Assembly: GCA_964651785.1 (NCBI GenBank)
Contig: CAZYWJ010000003.1
Span: 1-64,000, forward strand
Reading direction: 5' to 3'
DNA: 64,000 bases
Source of the DNA: JAKVAV01 sp964651785
GTDB lineage: Bacteria > Bacteroidota > Bacteroidia > Flavobacteriales_D > Cryomorphaceae
The position numbers and the translations under genes were made by a program. The notes below the pieces were generated by a model. The model was not told where the DNA came from and did not search any database. It saw only the letters and a program-made list of their open reading frames with translations. Positions 33,925 through 41,400 of the stretch are shown here, one piece after another. The first letter of the stretch is position 1. Each line of letters starts with the position of its first letter.

Positions 33925-35713
33925 ATTTCGTGAGGCCCATTTTCTGTAAAAGGAACCGAGCATTCATGTTTTGACATACACCTTCTCGAAGGGTGTAATC
34001 AAAGTGAAGTTCGTTTTTTCTGAACTCCACTTCAAAAGAGTAGTTGAAGATTTTGTTCGGGTAATCGGCTTGCATCTCGCAAAGCGAAAGATCGTGCGTG
34101 GCAATCAAACCCCGTGCGGGCAGGTCGAGCAATTTCTCCATGAACAGTCTGGAGCCCTCGGCTTTATCTACGGAATTGGTTCCTTTCAGGATTTCATCCA
34201 AAATCACAAAAAGCGATTCGCCTTTTTCTAAGATAGAAGTCAGTTGTTTCAATCGCTTTAGTTCGCTGAAGAAGTAGGATTCGCCCTCGCCCAGATTATC
34301 GGCAGTGACCATACTCGTGAAAATACGCGTAGGCTTGAAGCGCATTTCCTCAACGGGAACGGGCAGGCCATTCATCGCCAAAATGAGGTTGGTTCCGACC
34401 GTTCTCAAAAAAGTGCTTTTACCTGCCATATTGGCTCCCGTCACGATGATGAATCGGCGATCACCCTCAATGGAAAAGTCGTTAGGAACACCTGATTGAT
34501 GAAGAAGAACATGATTGGCTTTTTTAAGCACAAACTCATTTTTTTCAGATAATTCAGGGTATGCGAATTCGGGATGATTGTGTCGATAAATAGAAAAGGA
34601 AAAAAGAACTTCCATTCGATGAGCCAGTTTTACCCAGTCCTCAAATCTCTCCGACCACTCTTCATCCCACTTCGCCAACCGACGGTGGCATTGGAAATCC
34701 CAAAGCAACAAGAGGTTTAAAATAATTCCTACGAAAATATTGTTGCGGCTGTCGATGGCACCGTTAATCTTCTTCAACGAAGCGATTGCCTCTCCGCTCA
34801 AGCTTAGATTTGCCTCTTCAAACCACGCTCGAAGTGAATCCGACTTTGGCTCGTGACTTCTCAATAAAGCGAGTGATTCATCAAAAGCTGCTGCCATTTT
34901 CAAACGCTCATCGTAAATGCGAAAATCGCTCATGTTCTTTTTTAAGAAAAGCATGACCGGTATGGCAGAAAGGAGTATCAGTTGAAAGTACAATGACCAT
35001 GGTAACGAGCCGATAAGCATAGCGGCGGTAAGTCCGAGCATAATGGTCGGCAAAATGTAGCAGAGTAAGAGCTGCGCCCATTTCGGGTATGGCTTTACCG
35101 GGGCAATTGCAAAGGATTTTGACCGTGACGATTTGTCTTCCTCGGCTTTCTCTACCCCTGCCAAGTATCGAAAAATGAACTCGGGCTTATCGCCAAATTC
35201 TGAAATGCGTTCGCGCTGGCTGAGTATTTCTCGAGGAGCGGTTTGATTCTTTTTCAATTCCCCCGCGAGAATATTTTTGGCTTCAGCCGACTTCGTGCGG
35301 TTGAGGTATTCGAATAGGGAGGAATCGCCGAAAATGTCAAGGTCTGAAGAAAAGGAATGCGCGGAATCAATAAATTCCGCTCCCTTATCGTAGCCCTTCA
35401 CCTTGCGATTTAAAAAATCCATTTCGAAATCAGCGTAAGACTTTACTCCGACAGCTTTGTCTTTTCCGGCTTGCAGATCTGCATGCTTTCGCACGACAAA
35501 TAAGAAGACTGCAAAACAAGCCACACCGATTCCGACGGCGATGTTGGTCTGATCACTGAAATACCAAATACCCGCCACCGCCAATAGAAAGAGAACCAAT
35601 CTTCCCCAACTGAAAAGTGCTATTCGTTTTTTAAGTTCAGCTATTTTGCCGGCGTATTCAGCGCTGATTCGTTCGTACGTTTTCACGGGATTCACTGCGG
35701 CAAATGTAGCCAT
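33902..35713 (-). CDS. Membrane-anchored MutS-family ATPase
   Basis: 603 residues. Two hydrophobic hairpins at about 38-82 and 215-258 precede a MutS-type core (about 265-420) and ATPase: Walker A VTGANMAGKSTFLRTVGTN near residue 424, EGESYFFSELKRLKQL, and Walker B LFVILDEILKGTNS with the D-loop and LIATHDLSLCEM switch. The mismatch-recognition domain I of MutS and the Smr domain of MutS2 are both absent. Membrane-anchored MutS relatives are widespread in Bacteroidota but their role is not established; ordinary mismatch repair is unlikely. The 3' end overlaps the deiminase gene by 23 bases. An inverted repeat TCAGTC-AGCC-GACTGA (35719-35734) lies just ahead of the start. Confidence 0.9.
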   Translation of the reverse strand: MATFAAVNPVKTYERISAEYAGKIAELKKRIALFSWGRLVLFLLAVAGIWYFSDQTNIAVGIGVACFAVFLFVVRKHADLQAGKDKAVGVKSYADFEMDFLNRKVKGYDKGAEFIDSAHSFSSDLDIFGDSSLFEYLNRTKSAEAKNILAGELKKNQTAPREILSQRERISEFGDKPEFIFRYLAGVEKAEEDKSSRSKSFAIAPVKPYPKWAQLLLCYILPTIMLGLTAAMLIGSLPWSLYFQLILLSAIPVMLFLKKNMSDFRIYDERLKMAAAFDESLALLRSHEPKSDSLRAWFEEANLSLSGEAIASLKKINGAIDSRNNIFVGIILNLLLLWDFQCHRRLAKWDEEWSERFEDWVKLAHRMEVLFSFSIYRHNHPEFAYPELSEKNEFVLKKANHVLLHQSGVPNDFSIEGDRRFIIVTGANMAGKSTFLRTVGTNLILAMNGLPVPVEEMRFKPTRIFTSMVTADNLGEGESYFFSELKRLKQLTSILEKGESLFVILDEILKGTNSVDKAEGSRLFMEKLLDLPARGLIATHDLSLCEMQADYPNKIFNYSFEVEFRKNELHFDYTLREGVCQNMNARFLLQKMGLTKSTAPREE

Positions 35714-35769
35714 TGACCTCAGTCAGCCGACTGAATTAAAAAAAATTCACAGAAAGACTAGGAATTTAT

Positions 35770-35781
35770 ATGTAGCTACAT
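35770..35781. promoter_or_regulatory. Candidate MarR operator ATGTAGCTACAT
   Basis: A perfect 12-bp palindrome directly next to the -7 element at 35783-35790 of the marR gene, in the spacer where a repressor would block RNA polymerase. Autoregulation by MarR-family proteins through such palindromes is typical. Confidence 0.6.
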
Positions 35782-35782
35782 T

Positions 35783-35790
35783 TATATTTG
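35783..35790 (+). promoter_or_regulatory. -7 promoter element TATATTTG for the marR-yceI operon
   Basis: TATATTTG matches TAnnTTTG and ends 4 nt before the ATG at 35795, predicting a leaderless transcript. The palindrome at 35770-35781 is one base upstream. Confidence 0.65.
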
Positions 35791-35794
35791 CAAC

Positions 35795-36253
35795 ATGAAA
35801 ATTGAAGAAGCCATCAAGCAAAAGAAATTCAACTCTGAATTTGAGAAGTTGGTGGTAAATATCATCTACACATCGAGGTGGCTGGAATACGAGGAAGGCA
35901 AGCTGTTTAAGAAATACGGCGTAACGCTTCCGCAGTACAATCTCTTGAGAATTTTGAGAGGTCAATACCCGAAGGCAGCTTCGGTGAATCTCTTAATCGA
36001 CCGAATGCTGGACAAGAGTTCAAACGCCTCGCGCATCGTGGAAACTTTGCGAAAAAAGGGTTTGGTAGAGCGAAAAGAATGCGAGGCCGATCGCAGGAAA
36101 GTAGATGTGATTATCAGCAAGAAGGGGTTGGAAACATTAGAGGCCGCCGGTAAGGACATGGCCGACTTACATAAAGATCATCAAAAAGCTTTAACGAAGG
36201 AGGAGGCAGAACAGCTAAACGGCCTTCTCGATAAATTAAGAACATCAGAATAA
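35795..36253 (+). CDS. MarR-family transcriptional regulator
   Basis: 152 residues with a full MarR winged-helix domain: WLEYEEGKLFKKYGVTLPQYN, the recognition helix region DKSSNASRIVETLRKKGLVE, and the wing RKECEADRRKVDVIISKKG. The start MKIEEAIKQKKF is typical of Bacteroidota homologues that precede yceI. The next gene, yceI, begins 12 nt after the stop, so MarR probably controls both through the palindrome at 35770-35781. The inducing signal is unknown. Confidence 0.94.
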   Translation: MKIEEAIKQKKFNSEFEKLVVNIIYTSRWLEYEEGKLFKKYGVTLPQYNLLRILRGQYPKAASVNLLIDRMLDKSSNASRIVETLRKKGLVERKECEADRRKVDVIISKKGLETLEAAGKDMADLHKDHQKALTKEEAEQLNGLLDKLRTSE

Positions 36254-36265
36254 AAACAACAAACC

Positions 36266-36874
36266 ATGAAAAAAACAGCAACATTTCTAATGGCAGCGCT
36301 CTTCAGCGTAGCCGCATTGGCCGGATCGGGTGAAAAAGAAGTTTACACCATTAACGCAGAAAAGAGTAACATTTTTTGGACGGGTAAAAAGGTGACCGGA
36401 CAACACACGGGAACCTTATCACTAAAAGGAGGAACGGTAACCGTGGAAGACGGAAAACCCGTAGCGGCTACCTTCGATATCGACATGAATACCATTGTAT
36501 GCACTGATTTGGAAGATGAAGGAACAAACCAAAAATTGGTAGGTCACCTCAGATCTGACGATTTTTTCAGCGTAGAAAAACATCCTACCGGAAAATTCGT
36601 GGCAACTTCATTTACTCCGATTGAAGGAGCTGAAGGCAGAGAAGCCAACTACAAAATTAAAGGAGAGTTGACTTTGAAAGGAATCACCCAAGAAATTGAG
36701 TTTGACAGCTTCATCGCTATGAAAGGATCGGGAATGGTATCGAACGGCAGCGCTCAATTCGATCGCACCAAGTACGAAATTCGCTACGGATCGGGCTCTT
36801 TCTTCGATAACCTCGGCGACAAAGCAATTTACGATGATGTAGAATTGACCTTTGTACTTTCAGCGAAGAAATAA
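36266..36874 (+). CDS. YceI-family periplasmic lipid-binding protein
   Basis: 202 residues. A signal peptide (MKKTATFLMAALFSVAALAG) is followed by a YceI lipocalin-like barrel: YTINAEKSNIFWTGKKVTG, the SLKGGTVTVEDGKPVAATFD strand pair, HLRSDDFFSVEKHPTGKF, and GELTLKGITQEIEF. YceI proteins bind isoprenoid or amide-type lipids in an extended cavity and are often induced by stress. It is in an operon with MarR (12-nt spacing), and a terminator follows. Confidence 0.94.
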   Translation: MKKTATFLMAALFSVAALAGSGEKEVYTINAEKSNIFWTGKKVTGQHTGTLSLKGGTVTVEDGKPVAATFDIDMNTIVCTDLEDEGTNQKLVGHLRSDDFFSVEKHPTGKFVATSFTPIEGAEGREANYKIKGELTLKGITQEIEFDSFIAMKGSGMVSNGSAQFDRTKYEIRYGSGSFFDNLGDKAIYDDVELTFVLSAKK

Positions 36875-36900
36875 GAATACACAAACCTGAAACCATGATA

Positions 36901-36930
36901 AAGCCATCGCGATAGCGCGGTGGCTTTTTT
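36901..36930 (+). terminator. Rho-independent terminator after yceI
   Basis: AAGCCATCGCG pairs with CGCGGTGGCTT (one wobble) around the central ATAG bases, followed by TTTT. It lies 26 nt after the yceI stop and just before the convergent outer-membrane gene. Confidence 0.85.
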
Positions 36931-36933
36931 GTG

Positions 36934-37707
36934 CTACATATTTTTCCAATCAGGCTTGACCACTCTCACCTTAGGTTTCTTTTCTTCCTTTACGGGAAAG
37001 AAATAGCGGAAGTCGATACCGAAGTAGGCACCGGCAATATCTCCACGAGCTGCGAATCCGGGTGGAATACCGTCTCTCTGATAATTTACTTGGGATGTCA
37101 TAATCGGATTGAACGCTTGGTGAAAAGATCCGCCCAAATAGAAATAACCGTCTTCTTCCGTTCGGTATTCGAAACCGATTCCGCCGAGAAGAGCGCCACT
37201 GACCACTCGGTTTTGCAATGCCCCGAAAGAATATTCATTGTTCAACCCGAAAACCTCCACATTGCTGGCTATAAAATTGGCAGACACCCCTAGGGCGACA
37301 TTTGCAAAAAGTTTTTCGCCCAAGCGAATATAGACGAGGCCCTTAGCGGGAATTTCGTATGAGACGACATTTAATTGTGAGTTGTCGGTTTCTCCCGTTA
37401 CCAAATCGCGGAAATCGAGTTCATAGCGCTGGCGCACATAATTGATTCCCGTCTCGATATTCCAAAAATCCGTGAGTTTGATTCGTACCACCCCGCCAAA
37501 CCCGAAGCCATTCGAAAACTCATAAACCCCTCTGAATTGATCATCGGCATCAGCCAGTACGACACTATCAAGATTTAAGACGCCAAAATTTTGAAGTGAA
37601 CGCACTTCTATGCCGAAACTAAGCTTCGGCGGAACCTTCTGCGCGGAAAGCGAAAAGGAAAAAAATGTGAGTAGAAAGAGTAAGGGTAAACTAAGGTTTA
37701 ATCGCAT
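36934..37707 (-). CDS. Outer-membrane beta-barrel protein
   Basis: The frame opens at 37776, but the ATG at 37707 (MRLNLSLPLLFLLTFFSFSL, then SAQ) gives a signal peptide and overlaps the upstream M23 stop by one base (TAATG), so it is chosen; 257 residues. Alternating hydrophobic strands with aromatic residues (WNIETGINYVRQRYELDF; GLVYIRLGEKLFANVALGVS; YFYLGGSFHQAFNPI; YFGIDFRYFF) fit an eight-strand barrel of the OmpA/PorT-like type. The function is unknown. Coupling to a secreted M23 peptidase suggests a shared envelope role. Confidence 0.8.
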   Translation of the reverse strand: MRLNLSLPLLFLLTFFSFSLSAQKVPPKLSFGIEVRSLQNFGVLNLDSVVLADADDQFRGVYEFSNGFGFGGVVRIKLTDFWNIETGINYVRQRYELDFRDLVTGETDNSQLNVVSYEIPAKGLVYIRLGEKLFANVALGVSANFIASNVEVFGLNNEYSFGALQNRVVSGALLGGIGFEYRTEEDGYFYLGGSFHQAFNPIMTSQVNYQRDGIPPGFAARGDIAGAYFGIDFRYFFPVKEEKKPKVRVVKPDWKNM

Positions 37708-38813
37708 TAAGTGCCAACTATCAACTTTTGGCCCGGCTTTAGGGATTCGGTGCTTTTCAATCCGTTCATGGCGCAAAGCTCTTCAACGGAAAGACCGAAC
37801 AGGCGAGCAACCCGATAAAGGTAATCACCTTTTTTCACTTGATACTCGTTGGTTTCAGGAACGGCAGCGAGAAAAGCTCCTGATCGGCTGAGCTGAATTA
37901 CATTGCTGCGAAGCTGATTCGTCTTGAAATTGATGATTTGCGAAGGCTTAATCGGAACGCCTTGAAAGCGCACTTCAAAGTGCAAGTGAGATCCCGTGGA
38001 GTTTCCCGAGCTTCCGCCGAGACCAATCACATCGCCGGCTTCCACGATGTCGCCCGGCTTTACTTTAAAGCGATGCAGGTGAGCATAAAGTGTTTCCAAA
38101 CCATTGTAATGACGAACCACCACTACCCTGCCGAAACCCTTGTAATATCTGGCCACTCTGACCACACCCGGAAAAGCTGAATGAACGGGGTCCCAAACTT
38201 CCAAGTCGATATCAATACCATTGTGGTTTCTGCCGTATCGCCAGCCGAAATGACTGGTCACGACTCCATCAAACGGAGTATGAAAATCGCAATTGGAGAG
38301 GCTATCTACGAGCAAAAGCGTAAGTGTAGAATCAAAATTGGTGAGCTTATTTCGGAAGGGATTCGGCACTTCCGTATTCCACTCCTGATAAAAAGCGTTG
38401 GCCGGATACGGGCTATCGTCGGCGGGGATGTACAGATCAAAACCCGTCAACTTTTCAGTGGCTCGATCTACCGCTGCCATGTAAATATTGACCGCATTCA
38501 GCGCGGTTTGATTGACTTCATTCGATTCAAAAATACTGTCGATGAGAGCAGGCAATTCTTTCGGCTGTTTTTGCGAAAGCGTCTTGTAAATGCTCAACTG
38601 CTTTACCAAAGACACCGGCACGGTATCGAGCATTACGAGCGAGTCGATGACTTTTTCATAATGCGATGCTGAAAAGTCAGCCCGCGGGACAAATTTCACG
38701 TCGGCGTCATACACTACCATAGCTGAGGCAGTGTCCCTTCTTACGGGGTCACCATCACCAAAAGAAAACAAAGGCATCAGGAATGCCGAGAGGATTAAAA
38801 GGGGTAATTTCAT
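37707..38813 (-). CDS. M23-family peptidoglycan endopeptidase with LysM domain
   Basis: 368 residues with a signal peptide (MKLPLLILSAFLMPLFSFGD). Residues about 185-300 are the LytM/M23 domain: the zinc ligands are in GRNHNGIDID and GSHLHFEVRFQG, with LYAHLHRF between. Residues about 320-367 form one LysM peptidoglycan-binding repeat (QVKKGDYLYRVARLFGLSVE). It is predicted to cut peptide cross-links in the wall, or to act in a divisome context. It is coupled to the barrel-protein gene by a TAATG overlap. Confidence 0.94.
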   Translation of the reverse strand: MKLPLLILSAFLMPLFSFGDGDPVRRDTASAMVVYDADVKFVPRADFSASHYEKVIDSLVMLDTVPVSLVKQLSIYKTLSQKQPKELPALIDSIFESNEVNQTALNAVNIYMAAVDRATEKLTGFDLYIPADDSPYPANAFYQEWNTEVPNPFRNKLTNFDSTLTLLLVDSLSNCDFHTPFDGVVTSHFGWRYGRNHNGIDIDLEVWDPVHSAFPGVVRVARYYKGFGRVVVVRHYNGLETLYAHLHRFKVKPGDIVEAGDVIGLGGSSGNSTGSHLHFEVRFQGVPIKPSQIINFKTNQLRSNVIQLSRSGAFLAAVPETNEYQVKKGDYLYRVARLFGLSVEELCAMNGLKSTESLKPGQKLIVGT

Positions 38814-38863
38814 TCCTTGCAGGGATTGGATTCCGCTTTTTATACTAGCAATTCTAAAACTTG

Positions 38864-39211
38864 TTACCCGTTTCGGGCTAAAAAATAGCCAATGAGAGCA
38901 AAGGCTATGGCGACTAACGTAAAGATTAAAACAAAATTGCGGAAGCGATTAGTTCCTAAAAATGGCTTTCTGTAATAATTGCCCACCTCATCATTGAGTT
39001 TTTCCGCCTCTTCTTGGTGCGATCGGTGGATACCAATTAAGTGGCGGCGCACCATGTCCTGTCCGCTGCCACGCTCAAAAGGAATTTCTCTTTCGAGCAA
39101 TAGCGCCTCAAAATAATCAGCGTGATCCTTGGCGTAAAAGTAGAACACGGTATAGTTCCTCTGCTTGTGGTGAGGTTCAAAATTGGAATATTTGATCGGC
39201 CGTTTAGCCAT
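38864..39211 (-). CDS. Hypothetical protein with C-terminal membrane anchor
   Basis: The ATG at 39211 (MAKRPIKYSNFEPHHKQRN) is chosen; the codon before it is TTG. 115 residues: a soluble N-terminal part that looks like a small ferredoxin-like fold of the DUF2007 kind (YTVFYFYAKDHADYFEALLL), then a C-terminal transmembrane helix (about 91-111) with a short tail LARNG. I am not sure of the family. The start overlaps the nitroreductase stop by 8 bases, so the two genes are co-translated. Confidence 0.7.
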   Translation of the reverse strand: MAKRPIKYSNFEPHHKQRNYTVFYFYAKDHADYFEALLLEREIPFERGSGQDMVRRHLIGIHRSHQEEAEKLNDEVGNYYRKPFLGTNRFRNFVLIFTLVAIAFALIGYFLARNG

Positions 39212-39791
39212 CAATCCACTCCGTTACAAATTCAAGTGGTTTGCGGTGGCTTTTGGGCCAATCCATTTTGCTGTAGCCAAAATAGATTACGCCCATGATG
39301 CGGTCTTCCTTGGCTATGCCAAAACGCTCTTTGGCTTCATCGGTATACAAAAACTGAGGCGATGACCAATAAGAGCCCAAGCCGTAGGCCGTAGCGGTGA
39401 GCAGAATATTTTGAGCGGCACAACTCACCGCCTGAATTTCTTCCATTTCGGGAATTCGCGTTTCGGGCGTGCGTTTCATCGAGAGTAAAACCAGCGCCGA
39501 AGTTTTATCAATTCGCGCACCGATCCTTTCGTACGTCACTTCTTTAAAATCAGCTTCCGGGGTCAATGACTTATAGAGATGCAACATTTTTTCCGAAAGC
39601 TCCTTTCGACCCTCACCCGTGTATACCTTGAATCGCCAAGGCTGCGTTTTACCATGCGTGGGCGCCCAAAGCGCATTTGTTAAAATCGTTTCGAGCATAT
39701 CGCGTTGAACTACTCGCTCGGTATATTGTTCGGGATAAATGGTTCGTCGATTTCTGATCAAATCGTTTATTTCACTCAGATTGTATCTCAT
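39204..39791 (-). CDS. Nitroreductase-family flavoprotein
   Basis: 195 residues from the ATG at 39791 (MRYNLSEINDLIRNRRTIYP); the upstream extension to 39812 runs into the -7 element. Family features are the N-terminal IRNRRTIYPEQYT phosphate-binding arginines, ALWAPTHGKTQPWRF, AVSCAAQNILLTATAYGLGS and GVIYFGYSKMD. Such enzymes bind FMN as dimers and reduce nitro groups or quinones with NAD(P)H; the physiological substrate is unknown. It is divergent from the M28 peptidase gene. Confidence 0.92.
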   Translation of the reverse strand: MRYNLSEINDLIRNRRTIYPEQYTERVVQRDMLETILTNALWAPTHGKTQPWRFKVYTGEGRKELSEKMLHLYKSLTPEADFKEVTYERIGARIDKTSALVLLSMKRTPETRIPEMEEIQAVSCAAQNILLTATAYGLGSYWSSPQFLYTDEAKERFGIAKEDRIMGVIYFGYSKMDWPKSHRKPLEFVTEWIDG

Positions 39792-39811
39792 TTCCTTAAT
39801 AGATATTCGCA

Positions 39812-39819
39812 CAAAATTA
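39812..39819 (-). promoter_or_regulatory. -7 promoter element TAATTTTG for the nitroreductase gene
   Basis: On the minus strand TAATTTTG followed by TGCG ends 20 nt before the ATG at 39791. It lies in the 44-nt divergent spacer. Confidence 0.6.
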
Positions 39820-39835
39820 GGTTAATTCGCATTTC

Positions 39836-41248
39836 ATGAATAAAACTTCCCGAACTCAACATTGTTCCCTCCCGGGGATCGCAATTTTACTACTCTGCAG
39901 CTTGTTTTCCAATTCTTTGTTTTCACAAGAAGATAGCGTTAAGATCAGAACCATTTACGATCTGGCACTTACGGAAGGTCATGCTTACGAAAATCTGCGA
40001 CAGCTTTGCAAAGATGTAGGTCACCGCTTAAGCGGAAGCGAAGGTGCGGAAAAGGCCGTGAATTGGTCAAAAGCAAAGATGGAATCTTATGGGTTTGACA
40101 AAGTATGGCTGGAATCGCTGATGGTACCGAAGTGGACCCGTGGTGAGGCGGAGAAATGCACGCTGCTGCCCGAAGGGAAATCACTGAAAGTTTTGGCTCT
40201 CGGCTTTAGCGTCGGAACCAACGGCCCACTGGAGGCTGAGGTGGCGGAGTTTGAAACCATGCAAGCTTTAAAAGAGGCCCCCGAAGGATCTTTGGCGGGT
40301 AAAATCGTTTTCTTAAATCAAGCAATGAACCCGAAGCTCATCAGCACCTTCAGCGCCTACGGGGGGTGTTCAGGCGGCCGAGTACGCGGACCTTCCGTGG
40401 CCGCGGAAAAAGGGGCGGTTGGCTTTGTGATGCGTTCGCTGGGTTTGCGAGCCGACGATTTTCCGCATACGGGAGTGATGTATTATTCGGGTGAAACGGA
40501 TAGCATTCCCGCCTTTGCGCTGAGCACGAAAGCTTCTTACGAATTATCGCAGTATTTGGAGAACAATGGCTCTGCCAAACTCAGGCTTGAAGCCAATTGT
40601 GAATTTCACCCCGATGTGGAATCCTTCAACGTGGTAGGTGAAATAACCGGATCTGAATTTCCCGATAAGGTGATTACCATCGGCGGGCATCTGGATAGTT
40701 GGGATGTAGGCGAAGGAGCGCACGATGACGGAGCAGGCGTTATTCAATCTTTGGAAGTATTGCGGCTATTGCAAGAATCGGGTGTGAAGCCGAGACATAC
40801 CATCCGCTGCGTTTTCTTTATGAATGAGGAAAACGGAGCCCGCGGCGGAAGAGCTTACGCAGATTACTGCAATGAGCGAGGCGACACGCATCTGGCTGCG
40901 ATGGAAAGCGACCGTGGCGGCTTTACGCCAAGAGGTTTTGCGGTTGACGCCGCATCTGCCGAGATCGACTATTTGGCCGAATGGACCGAATTACTGGAGC
41001 CCTATAACATACACTTTATCAAGAAAGGCTACGGCGGAGTTGATATCAATCCATTGAAAGAATCGGGAACGCCACTGATCGGATTTGTACCCGACTCACA
41101 GCGCTACTTTGATGTGCACCACACGGAAAACGATGTCTTCGAAAACGTGAATCAAAGAGAGCTGGAACTTGGAGCTGCCTCAATGGCTTCCTTAATTTAC
41201 CTCATTGATAAGTACGGGATGCCTGAAAAAATAGTCGATGGTCGGTAG
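39836..41248 (+). CDS. Secreted M28-family metallopeptidase (carboxypeptidase Q-like)
   Basis: 470 residues with a signal peptide ending SLFSQ. Residues about 115-250 are a PA-type insert (GSLAGKIVFLNQAMN; AAEKGAVGFVMRSLG). The M28 catalytic part carries GGHLDSWDVGEGAHDDGAGV (zinc His near 284 and bridging Asp), MNEENGARGG (catalytic Glu and ligand Glu), AMESDRGGF and the last His in DVHHTENDVF. It would trim dipeptides or peptides outside the cytoplasm. The last codons (IVDGR) and the TAG stop lie inside a 7-bp tandem repeat that starts in the gene, so the natural C-terminus may have been altered. Confidence 0.93.
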   Translation: MNKTSRTQHCSLPGIAILLLCSLFSNSLFSQEDSVKIRTIYDLALTEGHAYENLRQLCKDVGHRLSGSEGAEKAVNWSKAKMESYGFDKVWLESLMVPKWTRGEAEKCTLLPEGKSLKVLALGFSVGTNGPLEAEVAEFETMQALKEAPEGSLAGKIVFLNQAMNPKLISTFSAYGGCSGGRVRGPSVAAEKGAVGFVMRSLGLRADDFPHTGVMYYSGETDSIPAFALSTKASYELSQYLENNGSAKLRLEANCEFHPDVESFNVVGEITGSEFPDKVITIGGHLDSWDVGEGAHDDGAGVIQSLEVLRLLQESGVKPRHTIRCVFFMNEENGARGGRAYADYCNERGDTHLAAMESDRGGFTPRGFAVDAASAEIDYLAEWTELLEPYNIHFIKKGYGGVDINPLKESGTPLIGFVPDSQRYFDVHHTENDVFENVNQRELELGAASMASLIYLIDKYGMPEKIVDGR

Positions 41249-41300
41249 TCCGTAGTCCGTAGTCCGTAGTCCGTAGTCCGTAGTCCGTAGTCCGTAGTCC
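41231..41300. repeat. Heptanucleotide tandem repeat (GTAGTCC)n running into an assembly gap
   Basis: Eight perfect copies of GTAGTCC occupy 41245-41300 and stop only because the N-run begins at 41301. Two diverged units in the same 7-bp phase (ATAGTCG 41231-41237, ATGGTCG 41238-41244) extend the array into the M28 gene. The first perfect unit supplies the TAG stop of that gene. The full array is probably longer and caused the gap. Confidence 0.95.
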
Positions 41301-41400
41301 NNNNNNNNNNNNNNNNNNNNNNNNNNNNNNNNNNNNNNNNNNNNNNNNNNNNNNNNNNNNNNNNNNNNNNNNNNNNNNNNNNNNNNNNNNNNNNNNNNNN
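41301..41400. other. Assembly gap (100 N) at the heptanucleotide repeat
   Basis: Exactly 100 N. The left edge is an 8-copy tandem repeat; the right edge is inside the AIM24-like gene, so the gap hides the rest of the repeat and that gene's 3' end. Confidence 0.98.

Noticed and set aside
35719..35734. Inverted repeat TCAGTC-AGCC-GACTGA ahead of the MutS-like gene as a regulatory element
   Set aside because: Short 6-bp arms with no linked promoter element; could be chance, so it is only mentioned in the gene entry.
41245..41300. CRISPR-like array
   Set aside because: The units are 7 bp and contiguous with no spacers; this is a simple tandem repeat.
41202..41400. C-terminal extension of the AIM24-like protein reading GLRTTDY units
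   Set aside because: The reading frame reaches the repeat only by crossing 100 placeholder N; the protein family ends shortly after GSILGGL.
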